A DNA stretch of 64,000 bases from Salvelinus alpinus (lineage: Eukaryota > Chordata > Actinopteri > Salmoniformes > Salmonidae). The position numbers and the translations under genes are program-made. Of this stretch, positions 22,211-34,071 are shown piece after piece (position 1 is the first letter of the stretch; the number at the start of each line of letters is the position of its first letter). The stretch spans positions 14,646,612 through 14,710,611 of the forward strand of contig NC_092094.1 in assembly GCF_045679555.1 (NCBI RefSeq). The letters are read 5' to 3'. The notes beneath the pieces were generated by a model. That model was given only the letters and a program-made list of their open reading frames with translations, searched no databases and was not told the DNA's origin.

Positions 22211-22697
22211 ATAGATCTTTCTGCTGTGCCTCAAAGTCTGCAGCATTTTTCTGTAACGGAATGACATTCATGTGGTTTGTCTGTAAATGGGCACCTTCCC
22301 AATGGTTTAAGTCTTTTAAAACACAAGCATTTGCTGTAGGCATCCTTGCTGCTCACACTTGCAGACTGTTCAAAAGAGGAGCTCTATCTGGATCATAAGA
22401 CTAGCCTGAGGTAAAAACACTGCATGTTGAGGCTACAACATAATTATTCACCTGTACTGTAAGATTGAGCAGCGGTTAAGACTTAGACACACACACAGGG
22501 ATAACAGTCAATCACCCCACGTGTGTTGACAATATCATTCAAAAAGCTGCTGTAGGTCTATTTGGCCATTTATAGAACTTTGCATTGACAGATAAATTTA
22601 ACTCACAAAGAATCCTAATATTTAGTTTTCATCATAACTGTAATTCATTTTTCCCAGACATAAGCCCTCCATCAGTTTTTTTGTATTTTAAGACATA

Positions 22698-24282
22698 CGG
22701 TTGAAGTTGGAAGTTTACATACATTTAAACTCAGTTTTTCACAATTCCTGATATTTAATCCTAGTAAAAATTCCCTGTCTTAGGTCAGTTAGGATCACCA
22801 CTTTATTTTAAGAATGGGAAATGTCAGAATAATAGTAGAGAGAATTATTTCTTTCAGCTTTTATTTCTCTCATCACATTCCCAGTGGGTCAGAAGTTTAC
22901 ATAGACTCAATTAGTATTTGGTAGCATTGCCTTTAAGTTGTTTAACTTGGGTCAAACGTTTCGGGTAGCATTCCACAATAAGTTGGGTGAATTTTGGCAC
23001 ATTCCTCCTGACAGAGCTGGTGTAACTGAATCAGGTTTGTAGGCCTCCTTGCTTTTTCAGTTCTGCCCACAAATTTTCTATAGGATTGAGGTCAGGCCTT
23101 TGTGATGGCCACTCCAATACCTTGACTTTGTTGTCCTTAAGCTATTTTGCCACAACTTTGGAAGTATTCTTGGGGTCATTTTCCATTTGGAAGTCCCATT
23201 TGCGACCAAGCTTTAACTTCCTGACTGATGTCTTGAGATGTTGCTTCAATATATCCACAGAATTGTCTTGCCTCATGATGCCATCTATTTTGTTAAGTGC
23301 ACCAGTCCCTCCTGCAGCAAAGCACCCCTACAACATGATGCTGCCACCCCCGTGCTTCACGGTTGGGATGGTGTTCTTCAGCTTGCAAGCGTCCCCCTTT
23401 TTCCTCCAAACACAACGATGGTCATTATGGCCAAACAGTTCTATTTTTGTTTCATCAGACCAGAGGACGATCTTTGTCCCCATGTGCAGTTGCAAACCGC
23501 AGTCTGGCTTTTATATGGCGGTTTTGGAGCAGTGGCTTCTTCCTTGCTGAGTGGCCTTTCAGGTTATGTCAATATAGGACTCGTTTTACTGTGGATATAT
23601 ATACTTTTGTACCTGTTTCCTCCAGCATCTTCACAAGGTCCTTTGCTGTTGTTCTGGGATTGATTTGCACTTTTCGCACCAAAGTACATTCATCTCTAGG
23701 AGACAGAACGCGTCTCCTTCCTGAGCGGTTTGACGGCTGCGTGGTCCCATGGTATTTATACTTGCGTACTATTGTTTTTACAGATGAATGTGGTACCTTC
23801 AGGCGTTTGGAAATTGCTCCCAAGGATGAACCAGACTTGTGTAGGTCCCCAAAAAAATTCTGGGGTCTTGGCTGATTTCTTTTGATTATCCCATGATGTC
23901 AAGCAAAGAGGCACTGAGTTTGAAGGTAGGCCTAAAGATACATCCACAGGTACACCTCCAATTGACTCAAATTATGTCAATTAGCCTATCAGAAGCTTCT
24001 AAAGTCATGACATCATTTTCTGGAATTTTCCAAGCTGTTTAAAGGCACAGTTAACTTAGTGTATGTAAACTTCTGACCCACTGGAATCGTGATACAGTGA
24101 ATTATAAGTGAAATAATCTGTCTGTAAACAATTGTTGGGAAAATGACTTGTGTCATGCACAAAGTAGATGTCCTATCCAACTTGCCAGAACTATAGTTTG
24201 TTAACAAGACATTTGTGGAGTGGTTGAAAAACGAGTTTTAATGACTCCAACCTAAGTGTATGTAAACTTCCGACTTCAACTG
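22698..24282 (-). mobile_element. Sleeping Beauty-type Tc1 element, decayed
   Basis: The left end CGGTTGAAGTTGGAAGTTTA CATACATTTAAA and right end TGTAAACTTCCGACTTCAACTG are inverted copies flanked by TA (22696-22697, 24283-24284). These ends closely match the salmonid Tc1 subfamily from which the Sleeping Beauty vector was reconstructed (established knowledge). Inner copies of the terminal motif (TTCCCAGTGGGTCAGAAGTT TACAT at about 22880 and its inverse near 24065) fit the IR/DR arrangement of that subfamily. Confidence 0.93.
23086..23860 (-). pseudogene. Relic of a Sleeping Beauty-type transposase
   Basis: On the - strand, MGAISKRLKVPHSSVKTIVR, KYKYHGTTQPSNRSGRRRVL and VRKVQINPRTTAKDLVKMLE (23823-23569) form the paired-like DNA-binding domain and GRRR linker. 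Downstream catalytic-core sequence is present at nucleotide level but broken by stops and frameshifts. Not functional. Confidence 0.75.
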
Positions 24283-24373
24283 TACCATGCTTTTCAGAGG
24301 GTCATGTACTAATACTGTATATATTCCTAATGATCATGGCAAAGCAATCAATTTTTTAATGTAACCACTGACA

Positions 24374-25019
24374 GTGCTTGGAACTAGGCTGACAGTTCCA
24401 GGAACTAGGCTGACAGTTCCAGGAACCAGGCTGACAGTTCTAGGAACCAGGCTGACATTTCTAGGAACCAGGCTGATAGCTCTAGGAACCAGACGGACAA
24501 TTCTGGGAACCAGGCTGACAGTTCTTGGATCCAGGCTGACAGTTCTAGGAACAAGACTGACAAATCTAGGAACCAGACTGACAGTTCTAGGAACCAGGCT
24601 GACATTTCTAGGAATCTGGCTGATGGTTCTGGGAACCAGGTTGACAGTTCTGGGAACCAGGACGACAGTTCTAGGAACCAGGCTGACAGTTCTGGGAACC
24701 AGACTGACAGTTCTAGGAACCAGACTGATAGTTCTAGGGGCGAGGCTGACAGTTTTAGGAACCAGACTGACACATCTAGGAACCAGACTAACTGTTCAAG
24801 GAACCAGGCTGACAGTTCTAGGAACTAGACTGACAGTTCTAGGAACTAGACTGACAGTTCTAGGAACCAGACTGACAGTTTTAGGAACCGGACTGATAGT
24901 TCTAGGAATTAGGCTGACAGTTCTAGGAACCAGACTGACTATTCTAGGAACCAGACTGACAGTTCTAGGAACCAGACTGATAGTTCTGGGAACCAGTGTG
25001 ATGGTTCTAGGAACCAGGC
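24374..25019. repeat. Minisatellite, about 30 copies of a 21-bp unit
   Basis: The unit is AGGAACCAGGCTGACAGTTCT with point variation. Since 21 is a multiple of three, frames stay open on both strands (LTVLGTR repeats on +, LELSVWF repeats on -), which is a by-product of periodicity. No start context, splice signal or neighbouring exon supports translation. Confidence 0.95.
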
Positions 25020-25429
25020 ATTGTCAATAGCTCTACACATATACAGAGGTTGCCAGCCAGAGTCGCTTCAAATGACTGGTTACCAGAGTTTGTCACAGCA
25101 AAATTATCCTGCAGCTACAGGATTTGAATGTAATGTTGCTTGATCGGAGGTTAGGCTATTAACTGGACAAAAGTAGGCTACAGGAAAAGTGCAATACTGT
25201 CAATATAACCGTGTGTTAGTTTGGGCTTTCAGAGAATTTATGTAAATCAGAAAGCTCATCTGCAGTTCCTGTGATGCAGAAAAATTTGCAGCAACAAAAG
25301 ATGAATCAAATTAAGATCCTACACCTGTAAATGAACAAGAGAGATACGGTAATGTTCCGGCCCACTCTTTTTTCTATTGTAACATAACTCACCTATGTTG
25401 GATATGACAGTACTGGGCCTAGAGAGGTT

Positions 25430-26105
25430 TAATTAAAAACCTCTTAAGGATCAGCCCCTTTTTTTCAAGTTTTTGCCTAAAATGACATACCCAAATCTAA
25501 CTGCCTGTAACTCAGGCCCTGAAGCAAGGATATGCATTTTCTTGGTACCATTTGAAAGGAAACACTTTGATGTTTGTGGAAATGTGAAAGGAATATAGGA
25601 GAATATAACACATTAGATCTGGTAAAAGATAATACAAAGAAAAAAACAACCGTTTTTCTGTATTTCTTTGTACCATCATCTTTGAAATGCAAGAGAAAGG
25701 CCACAATGTATTATTCCATCCCAGGTGAAATTTAGATATTGGCCACTCGATGGCAGCAGTGTATGTGCAAAGTTGTAGGCTGATCCAATGACCCGTTGCA
25801 TTTCGGTTCAAGATTTTGTATCAAGACTGCCCAAATGTGCCTAATTTGTTTATGAATAACTTTTCATGTTCAAAACTGTGCATTCTCCTCAAACAATAGC
25901 ATGGTATTCCTTCACTGTAATAGCTACTGTAAATTGGACAGTGGAGTTAGATTAGCAATAATTTAAGCTTTCTGCCAATATCAGATATGTCTATGTCCTG
26001 GGAAATATTCTTGTTACTTACAATCTTATGCTAATCGCATTATCCTACATTAGCTCAACTGTCCGCAGGGGAGCCACCAATCCTGAAGAAGTTTTAAGGA
26101 TATTA
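25430..26105. repeat. Probable interspersed DNA repeat
   Basis: AT-rich non-coding block containing CCTGTAACTCAGGCCCTGAA and GCAAGGATATGCATTTTCTT, ending CCTGAAGAAGTTTTAAGGAT; the left end CCTCTTAAGGAT is roughly inverse to the right end ATCCTGAAG. I recall this block as common in salmonid sequence, but did not find a second copy in the window. Confidence 0.35.
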
Positions 26106-26270
26106 TTTATGTGGCGGAGTTCAGGGCAGGATTAATGCAGGGGCTTACCGGGGCTCAAGCCCCTGTGCCCAGGCCGGTGGGGGGCCCAATAGGCAGGAAA
26201 AAGAACAAAAACATAAAAATAAATATAAGGAAATATATACAGTATGTATTATATATACAGTATATACATA

Positions 26271-27216
26271 TAGTACCAGTCAAATGTTTGGACACACCTA
26301 CTCATTCAAGAGTTTTTCTTTATTTTAACTATTTTCTACATTGTAGAATAATAGTGAAGACATCAAAACTATGAAATAATATGGAATCATGTAGTAACCA
26401 AAAAAGTGTCAAACAAATCAAAATATATTTTATATTTCAGATTCTTCAAAGTAGCCACCCTTTGCCTTGATGATAGCTTTGCACACTCTTGGCATTCTAT
26501 CAAACAAGTTTCATGAGGTAGTCACCTGGAATGCATTTCAATTAACAGGTGTGCCTTGTTAAAAGTTCATTTGTGGAATTTCTTTCCTTCTTAATGCGTT
26601 TGAGCCAATCAGTTGTGTTGTGACAAGGTAATGGTGGTATACAGAAGATAGCCCTATTTCGTAAAATATCCAGTCCATATAATGGCAAGAACAGCTCAAA
26701 TAAGCAAAGAGAAACGACAGTCCATCCTTACTTTAAGACATGAAGGTCAGTCAATCCGGAAATTTCCAGAACTTTGAAAGTTTCTTCAAGTGCAGTTGCA
26801 AAAACCATCAAGCGCTATGATGAAACTGTCTCTCATGAGGATCTCCACAGGAAAGGAAGACCCAGAGTCACCTCTGCTGGAGAGGAAAAGTTCATTAGAG
26901 TTAACAGCCTCAGAAATTGCAGCCCAAATAAATGCTTCACAGAGTTCAACTAACAGACACATCTCAACATCAACTGTTCAGTGGAGACTGCGTGAAACAG
27001 GACTTCATGGTCGAATTGCTGCAAAGAAACCACTACTAGTTAAATAAAGGTTAAATAAAAAATATTAAATAATAAAATACCAAAGGACACCAATAATAAG
27101 AAGAGAGTTGCCAAGAAACACAAGCAATGGACAACAAGTTCAAATGTGAGATTTTTTGTTACAACCGCCGTGTCTTTGTGAGACACGGAGTAGGTGAACA
27201 GATGATCTCTGCATGT
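26271..27216 (+). mobile_element. 3'-truncated Tc1/mariner element
   Basis: The left terminal repeat includes CCAGTCAAATGTTTGGACAC ACCTACTCATTC. Transposase relic on the + strand includes MARTAQISKEKRQSI-type sequence (about 26682), ASSAVAKTIKRYDE-like codons across a frameshift, and LRETGLHGRIAAKKPLL (ending 27047). Catalytic-core traces such as SNLRFF continue to about 27170, then the element stops where the next Tc1 element begins. No right terminal repeat was found. Confidence 0.75.
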
Positions 27217-28673
27217 GTGATATTATTTTCAGCAAACTTAACATGCGTAAATATTTGTATGAACATAACAAGATTCAACAACTGAGACATAAACTGAACA
27301 AGTTCCACAGACATGTGACTAACAGAAATGTAATAATGTGTCCCTGAACAAAGGGGGGGGGTCAAAATCAAAAGTAACAGTCAGTATCAGGTGTTGCCAC
27401 CAGCTGCATTAAGTACTGCAGTGCATCTCCTCCTCATGGACTGATCCAGATTTGCCAGTTCTTGCTGTGAGATGTTACCCCACACTTCCACCAAGGCACC
27501 TGAAAGTTCCCGGACATTTCTGGGGGGAATGGCCCTAGCCCTCACCCTCCGATCCAACAGGTCCCAGAAGTGCTCAATGGAATTGAGATCCGGGCTCTTC
27601 GCTGGCCATGGCAGAACACTGACATTCCCGTCTTGCAGGAAATCACGCACAGAACGAGCAGTGTGGCTGGTGGCATTGTCATGCTGGAGGGTCATGTCAG
27701 GATGAGCCTGCAGGAAGGGTACCACATGAGGGAGGAGGATGTCTTCCCTGTAACGCACAGCGTTGAGATTGCCTGCAATGACAACAAGCTCAGTCTGATG
27801 ATGCTGTGACACAGCGCCCCAGACCATGACGGACCCTCCACCTCCAAATCGATCCCGCTCCAGAGTACAGGCCTCGGTGTAACGCTCATTCCTTCGACGA
27901 TAAATTCAAATCCGACCATCACCCCTGGTGAGACAACCACGACTCGTCAGTGAAGAGCACTTTTTGCCAGTCCTGTCTGGTCCAGTGACGGTGGGTTTGT
28001 GCCCATAGGCAACGTTGTTGCCGGTGATGTCTGGTGAGGACCTGCCTTACAACAGGCCTACAAGCCCTCAGTCCAGCTTCTCTCAGCCTATTGCGGACAG
28101 TCTGAGCACTGATGGAGGGATTGTGCATTCCTGGTGTAACTCGGGCAGTTGTTGTTGCCCTCCTGTACCTGTCCCGCAGGTGTGATGTTCGGATGTACCG
28201 ATCCTGTGCAGGTGTTGTTACACGTGGTCTGCCACTGCGAGGACGATCAGCTGTCCGTCCTGTCTCCCTGTAGCGCTGTCTTAGGCATCTCACAGTACAG
28301 ACATTGCAATTTATTGCCCTGGCCACATCTGCAGTCCTCATGCCTCCTTGCAGCATGCCTAAGGCATGTTCACACAGATGAGCAGGGACCCTGGGCATCT
28401 TTCTTTTGGTGTTTTTCAGAAACAATAGAAAGGCCTCTTTAGTGTCCTAAGTTTTCATAACTGTGACCTTATTTACCTACCGTCTGTAAGCTGTTAGTGT
28501 CTTAACGACCGTTCCACAGGTTCATGTTCATTAATTGTTTATGGTTCATTGAACAAGCATGGGAAACAGTGTTTAAACCCTTTACAATGAAGATCTGTGA
28601 AGTTATTTGGATTTTTACAAATTATCTTTGAAAGACAGGGTCCTGAAAAAGGGACTTTTCTTTTTTTACTGAG
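27217..28673 (-). mobile_element. Tc1/mariner element with frameshifted transposase
   Basis: The right end is AAAAAGGGACTTTTCTTTTT TTACTGAG followed by a TA-rich run. The left end abuts the truncated element and appears to lack its outermost bases. The body carries a - strand transposase. It is a third terminal family in this cluster. Confidence 0.8.
27387..28398 (-). pseudogene. Tc1-like transposase, broken near its middle
   Basis: The N-terminal half starts MPRVPAHLCEHALGMLQGGM (28398), with helix-turn-helix (ARAINCNVCTVRCLRQRY), the linker GRPRVTTPAQDRYIR, and LFTDESW with the first catalytic Asp near 27930. The C-terminal half (27827-27387) begins MVWGAVSQHHQTELVVIAGN and carries LQHDNATSHTA (second Asp) and SPDLNSIEHFWD (Glu). 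The halves are in different frames, so at least one indel lies between 27919 and 27827. All three catalytic residues are still encoded. Confidence 0.85.
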
Positions 28674-28687
28674 TTTATATATATATA

Positions 28688-30298
28688 CAGTGGGGAGAAC
28701 AAGTATTTGATACACTGCCGATTTTGCAGGTTTTCCTACTTACAAAGCATGTAGAGGTCTGTAATTTTTATCATAGGTACACTTCAACTGTGAGAGACGG
28801 AATCTAAAACAAAAATCCCGAAAATCACATTGTATGATTTTTAAGTAATTAATTAGCATTTTATTGCAAGACATAAGTATTTGATACATCAGAAAAGCAG
28901 AACTTAATATTTGGTACTGAATCCTTTGTTTGCAATTACAGAGATCATACGTTTCCTGTAGTTCTTGACCAGGTTTGCACACACTGCAGCAGGGATTTTG
29001 GCCCACTCCTCCATACAGACCTTCTCCAGATCCTTCAGGTTTCGGGGCTGTCGCTGGGCAATACGGACTTTCAGCTCCCTCCAAAGATTTTCTATTGGGT
29101 TCAGGTCTGGAGACTGGCTAGGCCACTCCAGGACCTTGAGATACTTCTTACGGAGCCACTCCTTAGTTGCCCTGGCTGTGTGTTTCGGGTCGTTGTCATG
29201 CTGGAAGACCCAGCCACGACCCATCATCAATGCTCTTACTGAGGGAAGGAGGTTATTGGCTAAGATCTCGCAATACATGGCCCCATCCATCCTCCCCTCA
29301 ATACGGTGCAGTCGTCCTGTCCCCTTTGCAGAAAAGCATCCCCAAAGAATGATGTTTCTACCTCCATGCTTCACGGTTGGGATGGTGTTCTTGGGGTTGT
29401 ACTCATCCTTCTTCTTCCTCCAAACACGGCGAGTGGAGTTTAGACCAAAAAGCTCTATTTTTGAATCATCAGACCACATGACCTTCTCCCATTCCTCCTC
29501 TGGATCATCCAGATGGGCATTGGCAAACTTCAGACGGGCCTGGACATGCGCCTGCTTGAGCAGGGGGACCTTGTGTGCGCTGCAGGATTTTAATCCATGA
29601 CGGCGTAGTGTGTTACTAATGGTTTTCTTTGAGACTGTGGTCCCAGCTCTCTTCAGGTCATTGACCTGCCGTGTAGTTCTGGGCTGATCCCTTACCTTCC
29701 TCATGATCATTGATGCCCCACGAGGTGAGATCTTGCATGGAGCCCCAGACCGAGGGTGATTGACCATCATCTTGAACTTCTTCTATTTTCTTCTATTTTC
29801 TAATAATTGCGCCAACAGTTGTTGCCTTCTCACCAAGCTGCTTGCCTATTGTCCTGTAGCCCATCCCAGCCTTGTGCAGGTCTACAATTTTATCCTTGAT
29901 GTCCTTACACAGCTCTCTGGTCTTGGCCATTGTGGAGAGGTTGGAGTCTGTTTGATTGAGTGTGTGGACAGGTGTCTTTTATACAGGTAACGAGTTCAAA
30001 CAGGTGCAGTTAATACAGGTAATGAGTGGAGAACAGGAGGGCTTCTTAAAGAAAAACTAACAGGTCTGTGAGAGCCGGAATTCTTACTGGTTGGTAGGTG
30101 ATCAAATACTTATGTCATGCAATAAAATGCAAATTAATTACTTAAAAATCATACAATGTGATTTTCTGGATTTTTGTTTTAGATTCCGTCTCTCACAGTT
30201 GAAGTGTACCTATGATAAAAATTACAGACCTCTACATGCTTTGTAAGTAGGAAAACCTGCAAAATCGGCAGTGTATCAAATACTTGTTCTCCCCACTG
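28688..30298 (-). mobile_element. Tc1/mariner element with ~200-bp inverted repeats
   Basis: It begins CAGTGGGGAGAACAAGTATT and ends AATACTTGTTCTCCCCACTG, flanked by TA on both sides (28686-28687, 30299-30300). The inverted repeats extend to the AAGACATAAGTATTTGATAC block and its inverse near 30100. 1611 bp. It is the best-preserved long element of the cluster. Confidence 0.95.
28904..29930 (-). pseudogene. Tc1-like transposase with a frameshift after the first domain
   Basis: The N-terminal part starts at the ATG at 29928-29930 ([19 protein letters not shown]) and reads to IIRK, where a directly repeated TTCTATTTTC (29781-29800) introduces a stop and shifts the frame. From 29770 an uninterrupted 288-codon frame has [13 protein letters not shown], the linker region, [12 protein letters not shown], the motif [16 protein letters not shown] and [14 protein letters not shown]. 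The catalytic domain is therefore intact with DDE residues. About 340 residues would be the usual length. Confidence 0.87.
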
Positions 30299-30308
30299 TA
30301 TATATATA

Positions 30309-31884
30309 CACTGCTCAAAAAAATAAAGGGAACACTAAAATAACACATCCTAGATCTGAAAGAATGAAATATTCTTATTAAATACTTTTTTCTTTACATA
30401 GCTGAATGTGCTGACAACAAAATCACACAAAAATGATCAATGGAAATCAAATGTATCAACCCATGGAGGTCTGGATTTGGAGTCACACTCAAAATTAAAG
30501 TGGAAAACCACACTACAGGCTGATCCAACTTTGATCCAACCTTAAAACAAGTCAAAATTAGGCTCAGTAGTGTGTGTGGCCTCCACGTGCCTGTATGACC
30601 TCCCTACAACGCCTGGGCATGCTCCTGATGAGGTGGCGGATGGTCTCCTGAGGGATCTCCTCCCAGACCTGGACTAAAGCATCCGCCAACTCCTGGACAG
30701 TCTGTGGTGCAACGTGGCGTTGGTGGATGGAGCGAGACATGATGTCCCAGATGTGCTCAATTGGATTCAGGTCTGGGGAACGGGCGGGCCAGTCCATAGC
30801 ATCAATGCCTTCCTCTTGCAGGAACTGCTGACACACTCCAGCCACATGAGGTCTAGCATTGTCTTGCATTAGGAGGAACCCAGGGCCAACCGCACCAGCA
30901 TATGGTCTCACAAGGGGTCTGAGGATCTCATCTCGGTACCTAATGGCAGTCAGGCTACCTCTGGCGAGCCCATGGAGGGCTGTGCGGGCCCCCAAAGAAA
31001 TGCCACCCCACACCATGACTGACCCACTGCCAAACCGGTCATGCTGGAGGATGTTGCAGGCAGCAGAACGTTCTCCACGGCATCTCCAGACTGTCACGTC
31101 TGTCACATGTGCTCAGTGTGAACCTGCTTTCATCTGTGAAGAGCACAGGGCGCCAGTGGCGAATTTGCCAATCTTGGTGTTCTCTGGCAAATGCCAAACG
31201 TCCTGCACGGTGTTGGGCTGTAAGCACAACCCCCACCTGTGGACGTCGGGCCCTCATACCACCCTCATGGAGTCTGTTTCTGACCGTTTGAGCAGACACA
31301 TGCACATTTGTGGCCTGCTGGAGGTCATTTTGCAGGGCTCTGGCAGTGCTCCACCTGCTCCTCCTTGCACAAAGGCGGAGGTAGCGGTCCTGCTGCTGGG
31401 TTGTTGCCCTCCTACGGCCTCCTCCACGTCTCCTGATGTACTGGCCTGTCTCCTGGTAGCGCCTCCATGCTCTGGACACTACGCTGACAGACACAGCAAA
31501 CCTTCTTGCCACAGCTCGCATTGATGGGCCATCCTGGATGAGCTGCACTACCTGAGCCACTTGTGTGGGTTGTAGACTCCGTCTCATGCTACCACTAGAG
31601 TGAAAGCACCGCCAGCATTCAAAAGTGACCAAAACATCAGCCAGGAAGCATAGGAACTGAGAAGTGGTCTGTGGTCACCACCTGCAGAACCACTCCTTTA
31701 TTGGGGGTGTCTTGCTAATTGCCTATAATTTCCACCTTTTGTCTATTCCATTTGCACAACAGCATGTGAAATTTATTGTCAATCAGTGTTGCTTCCTAAG
31801 TGGACAGTTTGATTTCACAGAAGTGTGATTGACTTGGAGTTATATTGTGTTGTTTAAGTGTTCCCTTTATTTTTTTGAGCAGTG
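30309..31884 (-). mobile_element. Tc1/mariner element with CACTGCTCAAAAAAATAAAG ends
   Basis: The left end CACTGCTCAAAAAAATAAAG GGAACACT is matched by the inverse AGTGTTCCCTTTATTTTTTT GAGCAGTG at the right end, with TA flanks (30307-30308 and 31885-31886). 1576 bp. Only about 10 bases of TATATATA separate it from the preceding element. Confidence 0.95.
30564..31632 (-). pseudogene. Tc1-like transposase in two overlapping frames
   Basis: Frame one (31632-31039) includes [20 protein letters not shown] (from about 31587), helix-turn-helix residues [31 protein letters not shown] and [18 protein letters not shown]. Frame two (31106-30564) continues [20 protein letters not shown], then GSVMVWGGIS, LLMQDNARPHVA and [12 protein letters not shown], to the TAA at 30564. 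One indel near 31080-31100 separates them. Asp, Asp and Glu are all encoded. Otherwise it looks recent. Confidence 0.88.
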
Positions 31885-32008
31885 TATATATATGTGTTGT
31901 TTTTTTTACTTCAACCACAGGACCTCTCAATGTTCAAAATACATCAGAGAACATAATTTAGTTTCTATAAAATAACTGTGGATTAAGTTTTATCACAAGC
32001 ACATAGAG

Positions 32009-32202
32009 GTAACAGCAAAAATGAAGGAAACACCAACATAAAGTGTCTTAAAAGTGTCACAAGCTGCCAGAACAGCTTCCATGTGCCTTGGCATCGATTC
32101 TATAAGTGGACTTAAACCATGGCAGGAAAATGCACCCCACACCCTAACATATACTTTGTATCCCTCATTTACTCAAGTGTTTCCTTTATTTTGGCAGTTA
32201 CC
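32009..32202. mobile_element. Internally deleted Tc1-like remnant
   Basis: It starts GTAACAGCAAAAATGAAGGA AACACCAACAT, contains AGCTGCCAGAACAGCTTCCA TGTGCCTTGGCAT (transposase C-terminal coding region on the - strand), and ends CTCAAGTGTTTCCTTTATTT TGGCAGTTAC, the inverse-type end. Most of the interior is missing. Confidence 0.6.
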
Positions 32203-33528
32203 GATATGCCTACAGTCGAGAGGGCAGCAGTTTGGGCAGCATGCCCTCCAAATATACAGCTTGTCACATTGTGGCCAAAAACATATAATCCATAGAAGAG
32301 TTCTGAAACCTCTTACCCTGACAATTTGACTGTTAACCTCATGAGTATGCTAGCAATGGCTGCCAGTATTGACTTGAATGGGAACTGCCATCTATGGATT
32401 ATATATATATTTCTACGGTTGGTTGCGGCTGAAGGTTTGCAGATTTCAAAATACAATCGCAGGAAAACGTACAGTTTGGAAAGCAAATGGCTATTGTTGA
32501 AAAGAGAAGACTAATCTGTCTATAAAACCAATAGAAACATATGTTTCTCAACAACTCCCAGTTTTTAGCGAACAGCAGCAATGCTTTTCAAAGTAGTTCA
32601 TCTTGAGATATGGCTATTGCCACGACGATGAATGCATCGGCTGTCACTGTGAGTAGCCTATGTCTTCACCTTCATCATTAGGTGAGTCAGTGTACCACTG
32701 GATATTTTTTAAGTAGCTTACTGTAGTCTATAATATATATTTCTTCCTAATATTTTGCAATCTGTGTGTCGCATCATTGGCCTGGGCTATAGTTTGTTTG
32801 AATTCAAGACCAGATTGAGTCTGTCAGAGTTAGAGTAGCCACTCATTTCAGTAATTCGTGTAAAAGAGATCAGCTAATGTCTTCTGTCATGTAAATGTCA
32901 TGTAAATTAGGTAAAATTGCATTAATTTGTTTTTAAAAGGCTTTTTTTGTGTAGAAACCTTAAAATCCTCTGCTCAACTCTAGCCTATGCCACATCACAA
33001 ATGTTATTATGGCTGTATTATAAAGTGGCTTTTACTTCAACAGTAAACTTACCACGCATCAAATTGCATCTTGGTGCACGGATTTGTTTACAGAAAATGA
33101 TGGTGTGTGAGGGGGCTATAAAAAAACGAAGCCCAGAGGTCTATGATTTCTTAATCCATCCCTGCCAGGGTCATATGCACCCTAGCTGCAAGGTTTCAAC
33201 ACTTACCGCTTACTTGACTTCTGTCGGTATACTTCCCTATAATCTATCTCCCCCTTTTAATCGTTCACAATAAAGCATCAAATATGAAAGGGTAAGGGAA
33301 TTCCATTCCACTTTTCTTTTAAGTTACTAGTGGAAACCAAGAGTAGAGAGGAGAATAAACATCTCAACCACAGTGGCTTCAGTCTCAACCCTGATTGAGA
33401 TGTAGTAAGCAGTCATACTTTATTACAGGCCTTCTTTCTCAATGAGGCCTTATGCCAATCCTCCTTCAATGTTGCTCATGGGTTTATTTCCCCCGGTAGG
33501 TGGCACATCACCATGGTTACCAGAAAGA
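32203..33528. other. No gene recognised
   Basis: AT-rich DNA. The open frame at 32947-33273 (108 codons) has no recognisable domain, no good start context and no splice partner that I could see. No clear repeat ends were found. Confidence 0.4.
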
Positions 33529-33726
33529 GGGAAACAAATAGTTGAGTAATATGCACTGCAATGTTTGAGAAAACAGGACCTATTTCAGTCTTGATTTATA
33601 CTAAAAACCATGTAACTGAACTAACCATGTAACTATACAACTCCATATAGTTCCATTTAAACAGTATCTTTATTCACTACCAGACTGCCACAGTATCAGT
33701 AGCATAATGACCTGGGGAAAGTATTT
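33529..33726 (+). repeat. Second copy of a ~210-bp direct duplication
   Basis: Matches 21730-21940 with high identity, offset by 11,799 bp at the left edge. It has a small local duplication of AACCATGTAACT relative to the first copy. Confidence 0.8.
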
Positions 33727-34071
33727 CAAGTTGCACAATCCTCTGATGCTATCTTCCCCTTTCACATTGTCTGTCCATCATGATTAACATAGTCAGTGGC
33801 CTGAGCCGCTGAGCATGACTTTAATGGCAATGTATAGACAGCAGCCATATATACAGTACAGCTGCTACTCAGGGTCATAGAATTAGAAAGACTAGAACAA
33901 ACAGACATACCCATTCAAGTCAACATTCCGGGATGCCATGTTCTGTCCGTTCTAGTGACTAACTCTATGATTGGGACCTCCCTGGACCTTCCAGGGGGGG
34001 GTGTGGAACCATTGCAGCGCACACAGCAGGCCAGAGTTGACTGGACTATGGTCCATTAACTATAACAATAG

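Noticed and set aside
32947-33273. 108-codon open frame as a gene
   Set aside because: No domain, no splice partners, AT-rich surroundings.
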